NCBI GenBank assembly: GCA_964464465.1
Contig: CAYXGF010000062.1
Span: 1 to 9,628 of the forward strand
Source: UBA940 sp964464465
Lineage (GTDB): Bacteria; Bacteroidota; Bacteroidia; Bacteroidales; Rikenellaceae
Length of the DNA: 9,628 nt
Reading direction: 5' to 3'
The notes under the pieces are model-generated. The model was not told the DNA's origin, did not search any database, and was given only the letters and a program-made list of their open reading frames with translations. This document shows, in pieces, positions 1-7,121 of this stretch. The position numbers and the translations under genes were made by a program. The first letter of the stretch is position 1. Every line of letters begins with the position of its first letter.

Positions 1-50
1 CGACCCCCTGCGTGACAGGCAGGTATTCTAACCAGCTGAACTACCACACC
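1..50 (-). tRNA. tRNA-Asp (anticodon GTC), 5' part, cut by window edge
   Basis: Read on the minus strand from 50, the sequence shows a 7-base 5' acceptor strand (GGTGTGG), the TA spacer, a D arm (GTTC pairing with GAAT around AGCTGGTTA), then a perfect 5-bp anticodon stem CCTGC/GCAGG closing the loop CTGTCAC. The anticodon GTC decodes Asp. The variable loop GGGTC follows and the gene runs off the window before the T arm, so the T loop, the 3' acceptor strand and any encoded CCA cannot be seen. A dedicated promoter lies just upstream. Further genes could follow it outside the window. Confidence 0.93.
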
Positions 51-68
51 GTTTGCTGATTGCGAGTG

Positions 69-99
69 CAAAGGTAATACAAAATTTGCAACCTGCAAA
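69..99 (-). promoter_or_regulatory. Bacteroidetes-type sigma-A promoter driving tRNA-Asp
   Basis: On the minus strand a -33 element TTTG (99-96) is followed by exactly 19 bases and then a -7 element TACCTTTG (76-69). This fits the Bacteroidetes housekeeping consensus TTTG-N19-TAnnTTTG at every defined position. Transcription would start around 60-64, some 10-14 bases before the mature tRNA 5' end at 50, which is a sensible short leader. The start point is inferred. Confidence 0.8.
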
Positions 100-100
100 T
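84..100. repeat. Perfect inverted repeat overlapping the tRNA promoter -33 element
   Basis: ATTTGCA and TGCAAAT form perfect 7-base arms around a 3-base centre (ACC on the plus strand). On the minus strand it lies downstream of rsmD and is followed by TTTT, so it could act as a weak AT-rich terminator. It also contains the TTTG of the -33 element of the tRNA promoter. Whether it is a terminator, an operator or chance cannot be told from sequence. Confidence 0.5.
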
Positions 101-116
101 GTTTCGCGCATTTTTT

Positions 117-665
117 TTATTTTTTCTGCGATTTTTTCCGAAAAAAGGAGAATTGCACGCTTCCGTAGCTCCGATGCGACTCGAAATTGGCATGTTTTGA
201 GAAATCCATACCCTTCGAATGCTCGAAAACAAATATGCCGTCTTCTGCAAGGACATCGTTTTCGAACACCAAATCCACTATCTGTTCACTATGCGGCAAA
301 TCATAAGGAGCATCCGAAAAAATCACGTCGAACTTTTTGGAACAGCTTTTAAGATACAGAAACGCATTGGCCTTGACCGGGTAGAAGTTGTCGAATCCGA
401 ATTCCGCGGCCGTACGCCTGATGAAAGCATGATGCACGGCGTTGATTTCGACAGACGTGACACTCAGCACGCCGCGCGAAGCGAATTCATAACTGACCGA
501 GCCAGTTCCGGAAAACAGGTCCAACACGTGCACCTGCTCGAAATCGACAATATTGGAGAGGACATTGAAAAGGTTCTCTTTGGCAAAATCGGTCGTAGGC
601 CTCGCCCTCAGATTCTTCGGCGGAGTTATCACCCTACCCTTGCACTTACCGCTTATTATACGCAT
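117..665 (-). CDS. rsmD: 16S rRNA (guanine(966)-N2)-methyltransferase RsmD
   Basis: This 182-residue protein has the usual RsmD length. It is a cytosolic SAM-dependent enzyme that, in this family, methylates N2 of G966 in 16S rRNA during 30S assembly. Visible signatures are the N-terminal MRIISGKCKGR and RPTTDFAKENLFNVL (about residues 1-36), SAM motif I VLDLFSGTG (47-55), the acidic SVEIN after strand 2 (E73), and motif IV SDAPY (117-121). Motif IV is odd: the family normally has [DN]PPY, and here the first proline is Ala119. The start ATG (665-663) lies 2 bases after the stop of the DUF3822 gene, so translation is probably coupled. It is the last gene of a three-gene minus-strand operon and ends in a lysine-rich tail encoded by A-runs. 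The family assignment is firm; full activity with DAPY is inferred. Confidence 0.92.
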   Translation of the reverse strand: MRIISGKCKGRVITPPKNLRARPTTDFAKENLFNVLSNIVDFEQVHVLDLFSGTGSVSYEFASRGVLSVTSVEINAVHHAFIRRTAAEFGFDNFYPVKANAFLYLKSCSKKFDVIFSDAPYDLPHSEQIVDLVFENDVLAEDGIFVFEHSKGMDFSKHANFESHRSYGSVQFSFFRKKSQKK

Positions 666-667
666 TT

Positions 668-1213
668 CTATTTTATCATCTTAAAGTACACAGACAATTC
701 CTTCCGTACAGCCTCGGCACCGCAGCCGCAGACACTGACCCGGAATTTCGATGCCGGAAAATCCTTTTGCAGACGGTGCAGACAATAAACAAGACTCGGC
801 ACACTCGTATCTGCCAGAACATCGGCAAAACGCAGCTCTCCGTCGCACAGCACAATATATGCGCACTGCTGCGTCAGCATCACGCCGACACCGCGACACG
901 TCCCCATAATCTCCTGCAAAGGCGAAAAGAATCGGCACTTCCCGTAACGCCTGTTCAAAGACTCGACGGCACTCCGCGGAAACACCATGAGAGCTATAAC
1001 GCCATCCACAGGCTCGGAAACAGCCACGCATTGCTCATGCGTCAGTGAATATCCGCTCCGGCGCATATACGCCTCCTCCATTCCCGGTTCGAACAACTCG
1101 GCCGGCACCAGCAGTGTATCCGGTGTGTCGAGCAGAAACTCCGCACACGAGACCTCCTGCGGCAGCTCCGCTTCCGAAAAATTATGTCCACTCAGCAATA
1201 GCCGGGTGGACAT
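668..1213 (-). CDS. DUF3822 family protein, short form
   Basis: The 181-residue product, counted from the internal start MSTRLLLSG, resembles the Bacteroidetes DUF3822 family, which typically sits directly upstream of rsmD. The clearest resemblance is the stretch around TLLVPAELFEPGMEEAYM (about residues 34-51), followed by FFSP and a C-terminal half with alternating beta and helical character (CAYIVLCDGELRFADVLA, then LVYCLHRLQKDF). The family's function is unknown. From memory, relatives are around 250-270 residues, so this copy looks compact, lacking part of the N-terminal region. An upstream ATG at 1255 would add 14 residues but overlaps the preceding gene by 20 bases, so I prefer 1213, which leaves a 22-base gap. 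No transmembrane segment or signal peptide is visible. Position suggests a link to ribosome or RNA metabolism, but that is only context. Confidence 0.72.
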   Translation of the reverse strand: MSTRLLLSGHNFSEAELPQEVSCAEFLLDTPDTLLVPAELFEPGMEEAYMRRSGYSLTHEQCVAVSEPVDGVIALMVFPRSAVESLNRRYGKCRFFSPLQEIMGTCRGVGVMLTQQCAYIVLCDGELRFADVLADTSVPSLVYCLHRLQKDFPASKFRVSVCGCGAEAVRKELSVYFKMIK

Positions 1214-1235
1214 AGTTTTATCGCCTGCTGCAATG

Positions 1236-1868
1236 TTATTCCCAGTTGCCGGCATCGTTGGTAGCTGCGTCGAGTGCGCCCACTTTTATACCCGGATACT
1301 TTTCGTAAACGTTCTTTGACTCGTCGATAAGGTTAATCAACTCCTGTCTGTCCAAATCGCCGAGGAACATCTTGTAGGGAGCCTTGCATTCGAATACCGG
1401 AACGACCACTTTCGATTCGGTGGTGAACATGCCCGCATTCAAAATGTACTCCGTTCCCTCGGGAGCGAAAGGCACGAAACGCAGGTTCTTCACATCCTGG
1501 ACAGAAAGTTTCTTGGCGCCGAATATGGTATCTATAACCGGAATGGTGAATTTCTCCACATTCTCTTTCTTGGCGAGTTTGAGTTTTGCAAGAGCCACGG
1601 AGTCATCCTCGTCGACGATTTTGCGTTCGAATTCGAGACTTTCGGTCAGCACGAAATTTATCAGCGTGTCGAAACTTCCGGTGTAACGCTGATTCTTCTG
1701 TTTGAATGCACGCTCTGCCGCACGGATATCCTTGATACGCTCTATTACAGCAGCCTCGCGGTTTTTAGTCTGCGACTGGAAACGCAGCGGAGTCATGACC
1801 TGATTCACGGCGATATACGCCAGACCGACAATCACGAGACCCAAAACAATCTGAATTACTTTTTTCAT
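1236..1868 (-). CDS. Membrane-anchored pilin-like conserved protein
   Basis: This 210-residue protein has one N-terminal hydrophobic segment (about residues 4-24, after MKK) and a soluble remainder. Just after the membrane segment, residues 45-73 (IKDIRAAERAFKQKNQRYTG and on to NFV) resemble the segment of type II/IV pseudopilins in which an amphipathic helix leads into A-[EY]-x-x-[YF]-K-x-K-N-x-x-Y-T. No canonical prepilin peptidase site (G then F-x-x-x-E) is seen, so this is similarity of layout, not a pilin call. The rest is charged and beta-rich and has a single Cys (161). I do not know its function. The start is taken at ATG 1868; an upstream ATG at 1898 would put ten extra residues before the membrane segment. 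It is the first gene of the operon with DUF3822 and rsmD. Confidence 0.7.
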   Translation of the reverse strand: MKKVIQIVLGLVIVGLAYIAVNQVMTPLRFQSQTKNREAAVIERIKDIRAAERAFKQKNQRYTGSFDTLINFVLTESLEFERKIVDEDDSVALAKLKLAKKENVEKFTIPVIDTIFGAKKLSVQDVKNLRFVPFAPEGTEYILNAGMFTTESKVVVPVFECKAPYKMFLGDLDRQELINLIDESKNVYEKYPGIKVGALDAATNDAGNWE

Positions 1869-1882
1869 CGATATTATTTTAT

Positions 1883-1890
1883 TAAGTTTG
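1883..1890 (+). promoter_or_regulatory. Candidate -7 element for the helicase gene
   Basis: TAAGTTTG matches TAnnTTTG. At the 19-base spacing the upstream tetramer is TTTT (1860-1863), three of four positions of TTTG. It would give a leader of roughly 40-45 bases before the helicase ATG at 1940. A single short motif in an AT-rich gap can arise by chance. Confidence 0.35.
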
Positions 1891-1939
1891 TACATCAAAA
1901 GCGCATGCCCGCACCACCGGATATTAATGGATTACCGAA

Positions 1940-3361
1940 ATGCAAAGCACTCTTATCGCGTCCCAAATTTACGCTAAATTTAAATTCGAACCAACTTTTG
2001 GCCAAAAAAAAATCATAGAGAGCCTGTCCGAATTCATTTGCGATGCCGAATCACAGACAGTTTTCATACTCAACGGATATGCCGGAACCGGAAAAACGAC
2101 CGTCATCGCGGCGCTTGTCGCAGCACTGAGCCAGACCGGAATAAAACCGGTGCTGCTGGCCCCGACAGGACGCGCCGCAAAAGTGCTGGCCAGATACTGC
2201 GGCGGAAAAGCCCAGACAATACATAAAAGGATATACCGTCAGAAAAGCATCGCCGACCCGGAATCCCGCTTCTCGCTCGACCTGAACAGGGAGAAAAACG
2301 CATGTTTCATCGTCGACGAGGCCTCGATGCTCTCCAATTCGTCGGATTCCTCGCTGTTCGGTTCGGGCGCGCTGCTCGATGATTTGGTATCGTATGTCCG
2401 CAGCGGCAAGAACTGCAAGCTCATCCTTGTAGGCGACTGCGCGCAGCTTCCGCCGGTAGGCAGCGACCGCTCCCCCGCCCTGGATGCAGGCTGGATGTCC
2501 GGATACGGACCGGTTCAGTACTCCTCGCTGGACGACGTGGTGAGACAGGAGTCCGACTCAGGCATACTGTTCAACGCAACCCTGGTGCGCACGATGCTCG
2601 AAAACGGGATATTCGAAGTACCTCTGCTCGACACCGGATTTCCGGATGTGGAGTCAATCGGCGGAGCTGAATTCATGGAGACGCTGGAAAGCTGCTACGG
2701 CAAATACGGCCGCGACGAGACGATAGTGATAACACGCTCCAACAAACGGGCCAACCGCTACAACGACGGCATACGGCGATACATTCTCGGAGCCGAGGAG
2801 GAGATAGAGTCGGGAGACATGCTGATGGTGGTCAAGAACAACTATTTCTTCACCGAACGTCTTGCCGACTGCCCGATAAATTTCATGGCCAACGGAGACA
2901 TCGCGCGGCTGAGGCGTCTGCGCCGGTTCGAAGAGTTTTACGGATTCAGATTCGCCAATGCCACGCTCGATTTTCCGGATTACGACAACACGGAAATCGA
3001 ATGCAAGATAATGCTCGACACGCTCGGCTCCGAATCGCCGTCGCTGACACGAGCGGAGAGCGAACGGCTGTTCCGGGCCGTTGAGGAGGATTACGCCGAC
3101 ATAAAAAGCAAGGCCAAGCGTTACAAGGAAATCAGGGAAAATCCGCACTTCAACGCCCTGCAAATCAAATTCGCCTATGCCGTCACATGCCACAAGGCAC
3201 AGGGAGGGCAATGGAGCGCGGTATTCATCGACAAGATGCTGTTCGGAGACGAGTCCATGAGCAAAGACCTGCTAAGATGGCTGTATACAGCCATTACCCG
3301 CGCCACGGAGAAATTGTATTTCGTCAATTTCGACGAAAGATTTTTCGAAGGCGGCCGTTAG
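1940..3361 (+). CDS. RecD/Dda-like superfamily 1B DNA helicase
   Basis: This 473-residue ATP-dependent 5'-3' helicase shows the SF1B motif set in order: Q-motif region FTFGQ-like TFGQKKII (19-26), Walker A GYAGTGKTT (46-54), motif Ia APTGRAAKVL (74-83), Walker B VDEASML (125-131), motif III LVGDCAQLPPVG (163-174), motif V TCHKAQGGQW (416-425) and motif VI YTAITRATEKLYF (449-461). The central part (about 290-410) would hold the 2B/SH3-like insertion. It lacks the long N-terminal helix-hairpin-helix extension of RecD2 and looks more like the short Dda-type proteins common in Bacteroidetes. No recB/recC partner is nearby, so it probably acts alone, likely in replication or repair. It is divergent from the rsmD operon. 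No Shine-Dalgarno precedes the ATG, which is normal for this phylum; the ATG at 1927 is out of frame. Confidence 0.9.
   Translation: MQSTLIASQIYAKFKFEPTFGQKKIIESLSEFICDAESQTVFILNGYAGTGKTTVIAALVAALSQTGIKPVLLAPTGRAAKVLARYCGGKAQTIHKRIYRQKSIADPESRFSLDLNREKNACFIVDEASMLSNSSDSSLFGSGALLDDLVSYVRSGKNCKLILVGDCAQLPPVGSDRSPALDAGWMSGYGPVQYSSLDDVVRQESDSGILFNATLVRTMLENGIFEVPLLDTGFPDVESIGGAEFMETLESCYGKYGRDETIVITRSNKRANRYNDGIRRYILGAEEEIESGDMLMVVKNNYFFTERLADCPINFMANGDIARLRRLRRFEEFYGFRFANATLDFPDYDNTEIECKIMLDTLGSESPSLTRAESERLFRAVEEDYADIKSKAKRYKEIRENPHFNALQIKFAYAVTCHKAQGGQWSAVFIDKMLFGDESMSKDLLRWLYTAITRATEKLYFVNFDERFFEGGR
1964..1994 (-). promoter_or_regulatory. Candidate promoter for the pilin-like/DUF3822/rsmD operon, inside the helicase 5' end
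   Basis: On the minus strand TAAATTTG (1971-1964) matches the -7 consensus TAnnTTTG, with a TTG (1994-1992) 20 bases upstream. This would put the transcript start near 1957 and give a leader of about 90 bases to the ATG at 1868. No better minus-strand motif is seen in the 71-base intergenic gap. It overlaps helicase codons 9-19, so the match may be chance. Confidence 0.3.
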
Positions 3362-3375
3362 TGCGATTTTTTTCA

Positions 3376-3383
3376 TACTTTTG
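3376..3383 (+). promoter_or_regulatory. Candidate -7 element for the DUF2807-mutS-lipoprotein cluster
   Basis: TACTTTTG fits TAnnTTTG and lies in the 48-base gap between the helicase stop and the DUF2807 ATG, giving a leader of about 20 bases. No good TTTG is found at the -33 spacing, which falls in the end of the helicase gene. The short gap has no terminator hairpin, so readthrough from the helicase is also possible. Confidence 0.45.
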
Positions 3384-3409
3384 TACTATAATTTAACCCA
3401 GACTGGAAA

Positions 3410-4501
3410 ATGAAGAAATTTATTATTGCATTGATTCTCGCATCCGCAGCAGCAGGCGCTACGGCACAGATGCCGACCCGCTCCATTCACGTATCGGGCT
3501 ACAATACCGTGAATGTCTCGGCGACGGTAGACATAATATTCGACAACCGGTTCTCCGACTCCATATACGTCGACTCGTCATCCGAACTGATTGACAAACT
3601 GCAAATAGAGATTAAAGGCTCCAAAGTGGACATATCCTACAAAAAAGTCGGCAAGGGCAAGATAAACTCCAACCGCAAGACCGTCGTCTACATGTCTGCC
3701 GCGGCACTTACCTCACTGACGGCCAGCGGAGGCAGCGACATCGTCTCTTATCAGAGATTGGAAGGCAAGAACATAAACATAAAACTTTCGGGCGAAAGTT
3801 CACTCAGAGCACCGATAGAGTCCTCCGCCGCCTCTCTGAAACTTTCCGGCAACGCAAGATTCGAAGGTTCGCTCAACTCGTCCAGCGCATCGTTTTCGCT
3901 CTCAGGCAAATCCTCTGTGCGCATCCTGTCGGGCAAATGCAACAAACTGAGCCTCTCGGCCGGCGGCGAATCCGAATTCAGCGGCCGCGGACTCAGCGTG
4001 ACCAAATATACCAAATGCTCGCTCAGCTCCTCCTCCAAGGCGGAGCTGGCACTCAGCGGCGACGCCAACATATCGACGACCGGTTCCGCATCACTGTACG
4101 GAAGGCTCGACTGCAAGAAGACAAGCATCAGCATGAACAAAACATGCCGCATAGCAGTAAACGGACGGTGCAAATCGCTCGTGCTGAAAACAAGCGGCAA
4201 ATGCGACTTCAAGAATCCCGGATTCATCGCAGACAACTCGATAAGCTGCATCACTTCGGGCGAGAGCAACGTGGACCTTAACTGCAAGGGCAACGTATCT
4301 GTCAAGGCGTCGGACGCCTGCAACATCAACGTCCAGTGCACCGGCTCCCTGAAAATCGCAGCCTCCGGAAACAGCTGCATCACCTACACCGAAGGAACGA
4401 AAGTGGCCTCCCTGTCGATAAAGGACCAGGCTACTTCCAGAGCCGTCAAACCGTCGCAGCAGACGATTTACAATCCTGTTACCGCACCCGTAATCCGTTA
4501 A
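3410..4501 (+). CDS. Secreted head-GIN domain (DUF2807) protein with cysteine-rich C-terminal half
   Basis: This 363-residue exported protein begins with a signal peptide (MKKFIIALILASAAAGATA, likely cut after Ala19). The pattern RSIHVSGYNTVNVSATVDIIF followed by KLQIEIKGSKVDISYKK is typical of DUF2807 head-GIN proteins, which fold as right-handed beta-helices and are common in Bacteroidetes envelopes. Beta-solenoid-like Ser-rich turns recur (IKLSGESSL, LKLSGNARF, FSLSGKSSV, LALSGDANI). All 11 cysteines fall within residues 177-323, several 11-13 residues apart, while the first 176 residues have none. It is longer than the roughly 240-residue single-domain members I know. No lipobox, C-terminal sorting domain or membrane anchor is seen, so location is periplasmic or surface, undetermined. 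Its molecular role is unknown; 'adhesin' in databases is only a family label. mutS starts 4 bases after its stop. Confidence 0.85.
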   Translation: MKKFIIALILASAAAGATAQMPTRSIHVSGYNTVNVSATVDIIFDNRFSDSIYVDSSSELIDKLQIEIKGSKVDISYKKVGKGKINSNRKTVVYMSAAALTSLTASGGSDIVSYQRLEGKNINIKLSGESSLRAPIESSAASLKLSGNARFEGSLNSSSASFSLSGKSSVRILSGKCNKLSLSAGGESEFSGRGLSVTKYTKCSLSSSSKAELALSGDANISTTGSASLYGRLDCKKTSISMNKTCRIAVNGRCKSLVLKTSGKCDFKNPGFIADNSISCITSGESNVDLNCKGNVSVKASDACNINVQCTGSLKIAASGNSCITYTEGTKVASLSIKDQATSRAVKPSQQTIYNPVTAPVIR

Positions 4502-4505
4502 CACC

Positions 4506-7118
4506 TTGGCAATAGAAAAGAAATACGTCGAAACGCCCTTGATGAAGCAATACTATTCTATCAAGGCGATACATCCGGATGCCATACTGCTGTTTCGGGT
4601 CGGAGACTTCTACGAGACATTCGGCGAGGATGCCATAAAATCGAGTTCCATACTCGGCATCACCCTCACACGCAGAGCCAACGGTTCGGCCACTTACATC
4701 GAACTGGCGGGGTTTCCATATCACGCAATCGACACATACCTGCCCAAACTCGTAAGAGCGGGCGAACGTGTGGCCATATGCGAGCAGCTCGAAGACCCGA
4801 AGAGCGTCAAGGGAATTGTAAAACGAGGCGTCATCGAACTGGTGACTCCGGGAATAGCGCTGAACGACAACATACTCACAGGCAAGGAAAACACGTTTCT
4901 TGCCGCCGTATACTTCGGCAAGAAAAATACCGGAGTGGCATTTCTCGACATCTCGACAGGCGAATTCTACGTCAGCGAGGGCAATGACGAGTACGTCGAC
5001 AAGCTGCTGTCCAATTTCTCGCCGAAAGAGATAATCTTCCAGCGCGGTGCCGAGCAGCGTTTCACCGAGGCGTTCGGTTCAAAATACTACACCTACAAAC
5101 TCGACGAATGGGTGTTCGCCGAACAGTCCAACCGCGACAAACTGTGCAAACAACTCGAAGTCTCCACCCTCAAAGGATTCGGTATAAACGGCATGTCGAG
5201 CGGCATCTCGGCCGCAGGTTCGATTCTTTACTATCTCGAATTCACCGAGCACAAGGCCGTGGGCCACATATCCAAAATCTCGCGCATAGAGGAGGACAGA
5301 TACGTATGGATAGACAAGTTCACCATCCGCAATCTCGAACTGTTCAACTCTGCTGCCGGCGATGCGAAAGGCTCATTTTTAAATGTGATAGACCGGACCC
5401 AGTCGCCTATGGGCGGCCGGTTGCTCAGGCACTGGATAGCCCTGCCGATAAAGGATATAGACACGCTTAACCGAAGGCTCGACACGGTGGCATTCTTAAA
5501 GGAGCACCCGGAAATCGCGGAGGTTCTCTCGGAACAGATATCGCAGGTCGGCGACCTCGAAAGAATAGTCTCACGCATTGCCGCCGGACGGGTCACTCCG
5601 CGGGAGATAGTACAGCTCAAAAACTCGCTGTTCGCGGTGGACCGGATTCTTTCCGTATTAAAGGACAACGAAATCTTCGCCCCCATAGCACAGCGCATGG
5701 ACGCCTGCATCGAGGCCCGCGACAGGATAGCCGACGAGATTTATCCCGACCCCGCCAACAACCAGATTGTCAAGGGAGGCATCATCGCCGACGGAGTGGA
5801 CTTGGAACTGGACGATTTGCGCAGCATCGCCACGAACGGCAAAAGCGTACTGGCGAAAATCCAGCAGCGGGAAAGCGAGGCCACGGGCATACCGTCGCTT
5901 AAAATCAGCTACAACAACGTTTTCGGATACTATATCGAGGTCCGCAATACCCACAAGGACAAAGTTCCGGCCGAGTGGATTCGCAAACAGACGCTCAAAG
6001 ATGCCGAACGGTACATCACTCAGGAGCTCAAAGAGTACGAGGAGAAGATTCTGGGAGCGGAGCAGCGTATTCTTGCCATCGAGTTGCGCATCTACACCCG
6101 GCTTATCGAATATCTGTGCACCATAATCCCGCGCTTGCAGAATACTGCGGCCGCAATAGCCCGCATAGACGTACTGCTGTCATTCGCCGTAATCGCGGCC
6201 GAGAGACGATATACGCGTCCGGAGCTGAATGACGGAACGGAGATAGATATCCGAAACGGCCGTCACCCGGTCATCGAGACCCTGATGAAAGTCGGCGAGG
6301 AATATATCCCCAACAGCGTCCATCTGGACGAGCAGCAGCAACAGATTATCATCATAACAGGTCCCAACATGTCGGGTAAGAGCGCACTGCTTCGCCAGAC
6401 CGCGCTCATAGTCCTCATGGCCCAGATAGGCTGCTTCGTTCCGGCATCCGAGGCCAGGATAGGCATCGTGGACAAGATTTTCACCCGTGTCGGAGCTTCG
6501 GACAATATCTCGCAGGGCGAATCCACATTCATGGTCGAGATGCTCGAATCGGCAAACATTCTCAACAACATCTCCAACCGGTCGCTCGTGCTTCTGGACG
6601 AGATAGGACGCGGCACGAGCACCTACGACGGAATAGCCATCGCATGGGCAATGGTCGAATACATTCACAACCACCCGACAGCCCGGGCCAAGACGCTTTT
6701 CGCCACGCACTATCACGAACTCAACGACATGATACAGACATGTCCGCGTGTAAAGAATTTTCATGTTGCCGTGCGGGAGGTGGACAAGAACATAATTTTT
6801 CTTCGAAAACTCGTTGAGGGCGGCACCGAAAAATCATTCGGAGTGCACGTCGCACGCATAGCCGGAATGCCTAAGAAAGTCATTGCTCGGGCCGAACAGA
6901 TACTGAGCCGGTACAGCAATGCCGACACCAAGGTACGTTTCGACGACTCCGCACCAGCATCTCAGCCGAACGGAGATTTCCAGCTGAGCATGTTCCAGCT
7001 CGAAGATCCGGTGCTGATTCAGATAAGAGACCAGATAAAAGGCCTCGACATCGATTCACTCACGCCGCTCGAAGCGCTGAACAAGCTGAATGAAATCAAG
7101 AAAATAACCGGAATATAG
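4506..7118 (+). CDS. mutS: DNA mismatch repair protein MutS
   Basis: This 870-residue protein binds mismatches and small loops and recruits MutL. The mismatch-reading Phe-x-Glu is F35-Y36-E37 in RVGDFYETF. The ATPase domain has Walker A GPNMSGKS (619-626, Lys625), Walker B LLDEIGRGTST (D698, E699), the GESTFMVEM loop and the THYHEL switch. Near the C-terminus QLSMF (826-830) matches a beta-clamp-binding motif, followed by the DSLTPLEALNKLNEIKK tail common in MutS. The start is TTG (4506): the reading frame is closed by TAA at 4491-4493, no ATG/GTG lies between, and the first internal ATG (Met13) would cut off part of the conserved [TP]xMKQY region. The TTG comes 4 bases after the DUF2807 stop with no clear Shine-Dalgarno, so translational coupling is likely. 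All key residues are intact. mutL is not in the window. Confidence 0.97.
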   Translation: MAIEKKYVETPLMKQYYSIKAIHPDAILLFRVGDFYETFGEDAIKSSSILGITLTRRANGSATYIELAGFPYHAIDTYLPKLVRAGERVAICEQLEDPKSVKGIVKRGVIELVTPGIALNDNILTGKENTFLAAVYFGKKNTGVAFLDISTGEFYVSEGNDEYVDKLLSNFSPKEIIFQRGAEQRFTEAFGSKYYTYKLDEWVFAEQSNRDKLCKQLEVSTLKGFGINGMSSGISAAGSILYYLEFTEHKAVGHISKISRIEEDRYVWIDKFTIRNLELFNSAAGDAKGSFLNVIDRTQSPMGGRLLRHWIALPIKDIDTLNRRLDTVAFLKEHPEIAEVLSEQISQVGDLERIVSRIAAGRVTPREIVQLKNSLFAVDRILSVLKDNEIFAPIAQRMDACIEARDRIADEIYPDPANNQIVKGGIIADGVDLELDDLRSIATNGKSVLAKIQQRESEATGIPSLKISYNNVFGYYIEVRNTHKDKVPAEWIRKQTLKDAERYITQELKEYEEKILGAEQRILAIELRIYTRLIEYLCTIIPRLQNTAAAIARIDVLLSFAVIAAERRYTRPELNDGTEIDIRNGRHPVIETLMKVGEEYIPNSVHLDEQQQQIIIITGPNMSGKSALLRQTALIVLMAQIGCFVPASEARIGIVDKIFTRVGASDNISQGESTFMVEMLESANILNNISNRSLVLLDEIGRGTSTYDGIAIAWAMVEYIHNHPTARAKTLFATHYHELNDMIQTCPRVKNFHVAVREVDKNIIFLRKLVEGGTEKSFGVHVARIAGMPKKVIARAEQILSRYSNADTKVRFDDSAPASQPNGDFQLSMFQLEDPVLIQIRDQIKGLDIDSLTPLEALNKLNEIKKITGI

Positions 7119-7121
7119 CAC

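Noticed and set aside
1214..1255. Upstream ATG (1255) as the DUF3822 start
   Set aside because: It would overlap the preceding gene by 20 bases and adds a low-complexity MPATGNNIAAGDKT; the ATG at 1213 gives a family-like N-terminus.
2654..3211. 185-codon minus-strand open frame opposite the helicase
   Set aside because: Fully inside a gene with complete SF1B motifs on the plus strand; no recognisable domain.
3751..4383. Long minus-strand open frame of 210 codons opposite the DUF2807 gene
   Set aside because: Antisense to a Ser-rich repetitive gene; its Leu/Ser/Pro-rich composition is a by-product of the sense codons, and no start context is seen.
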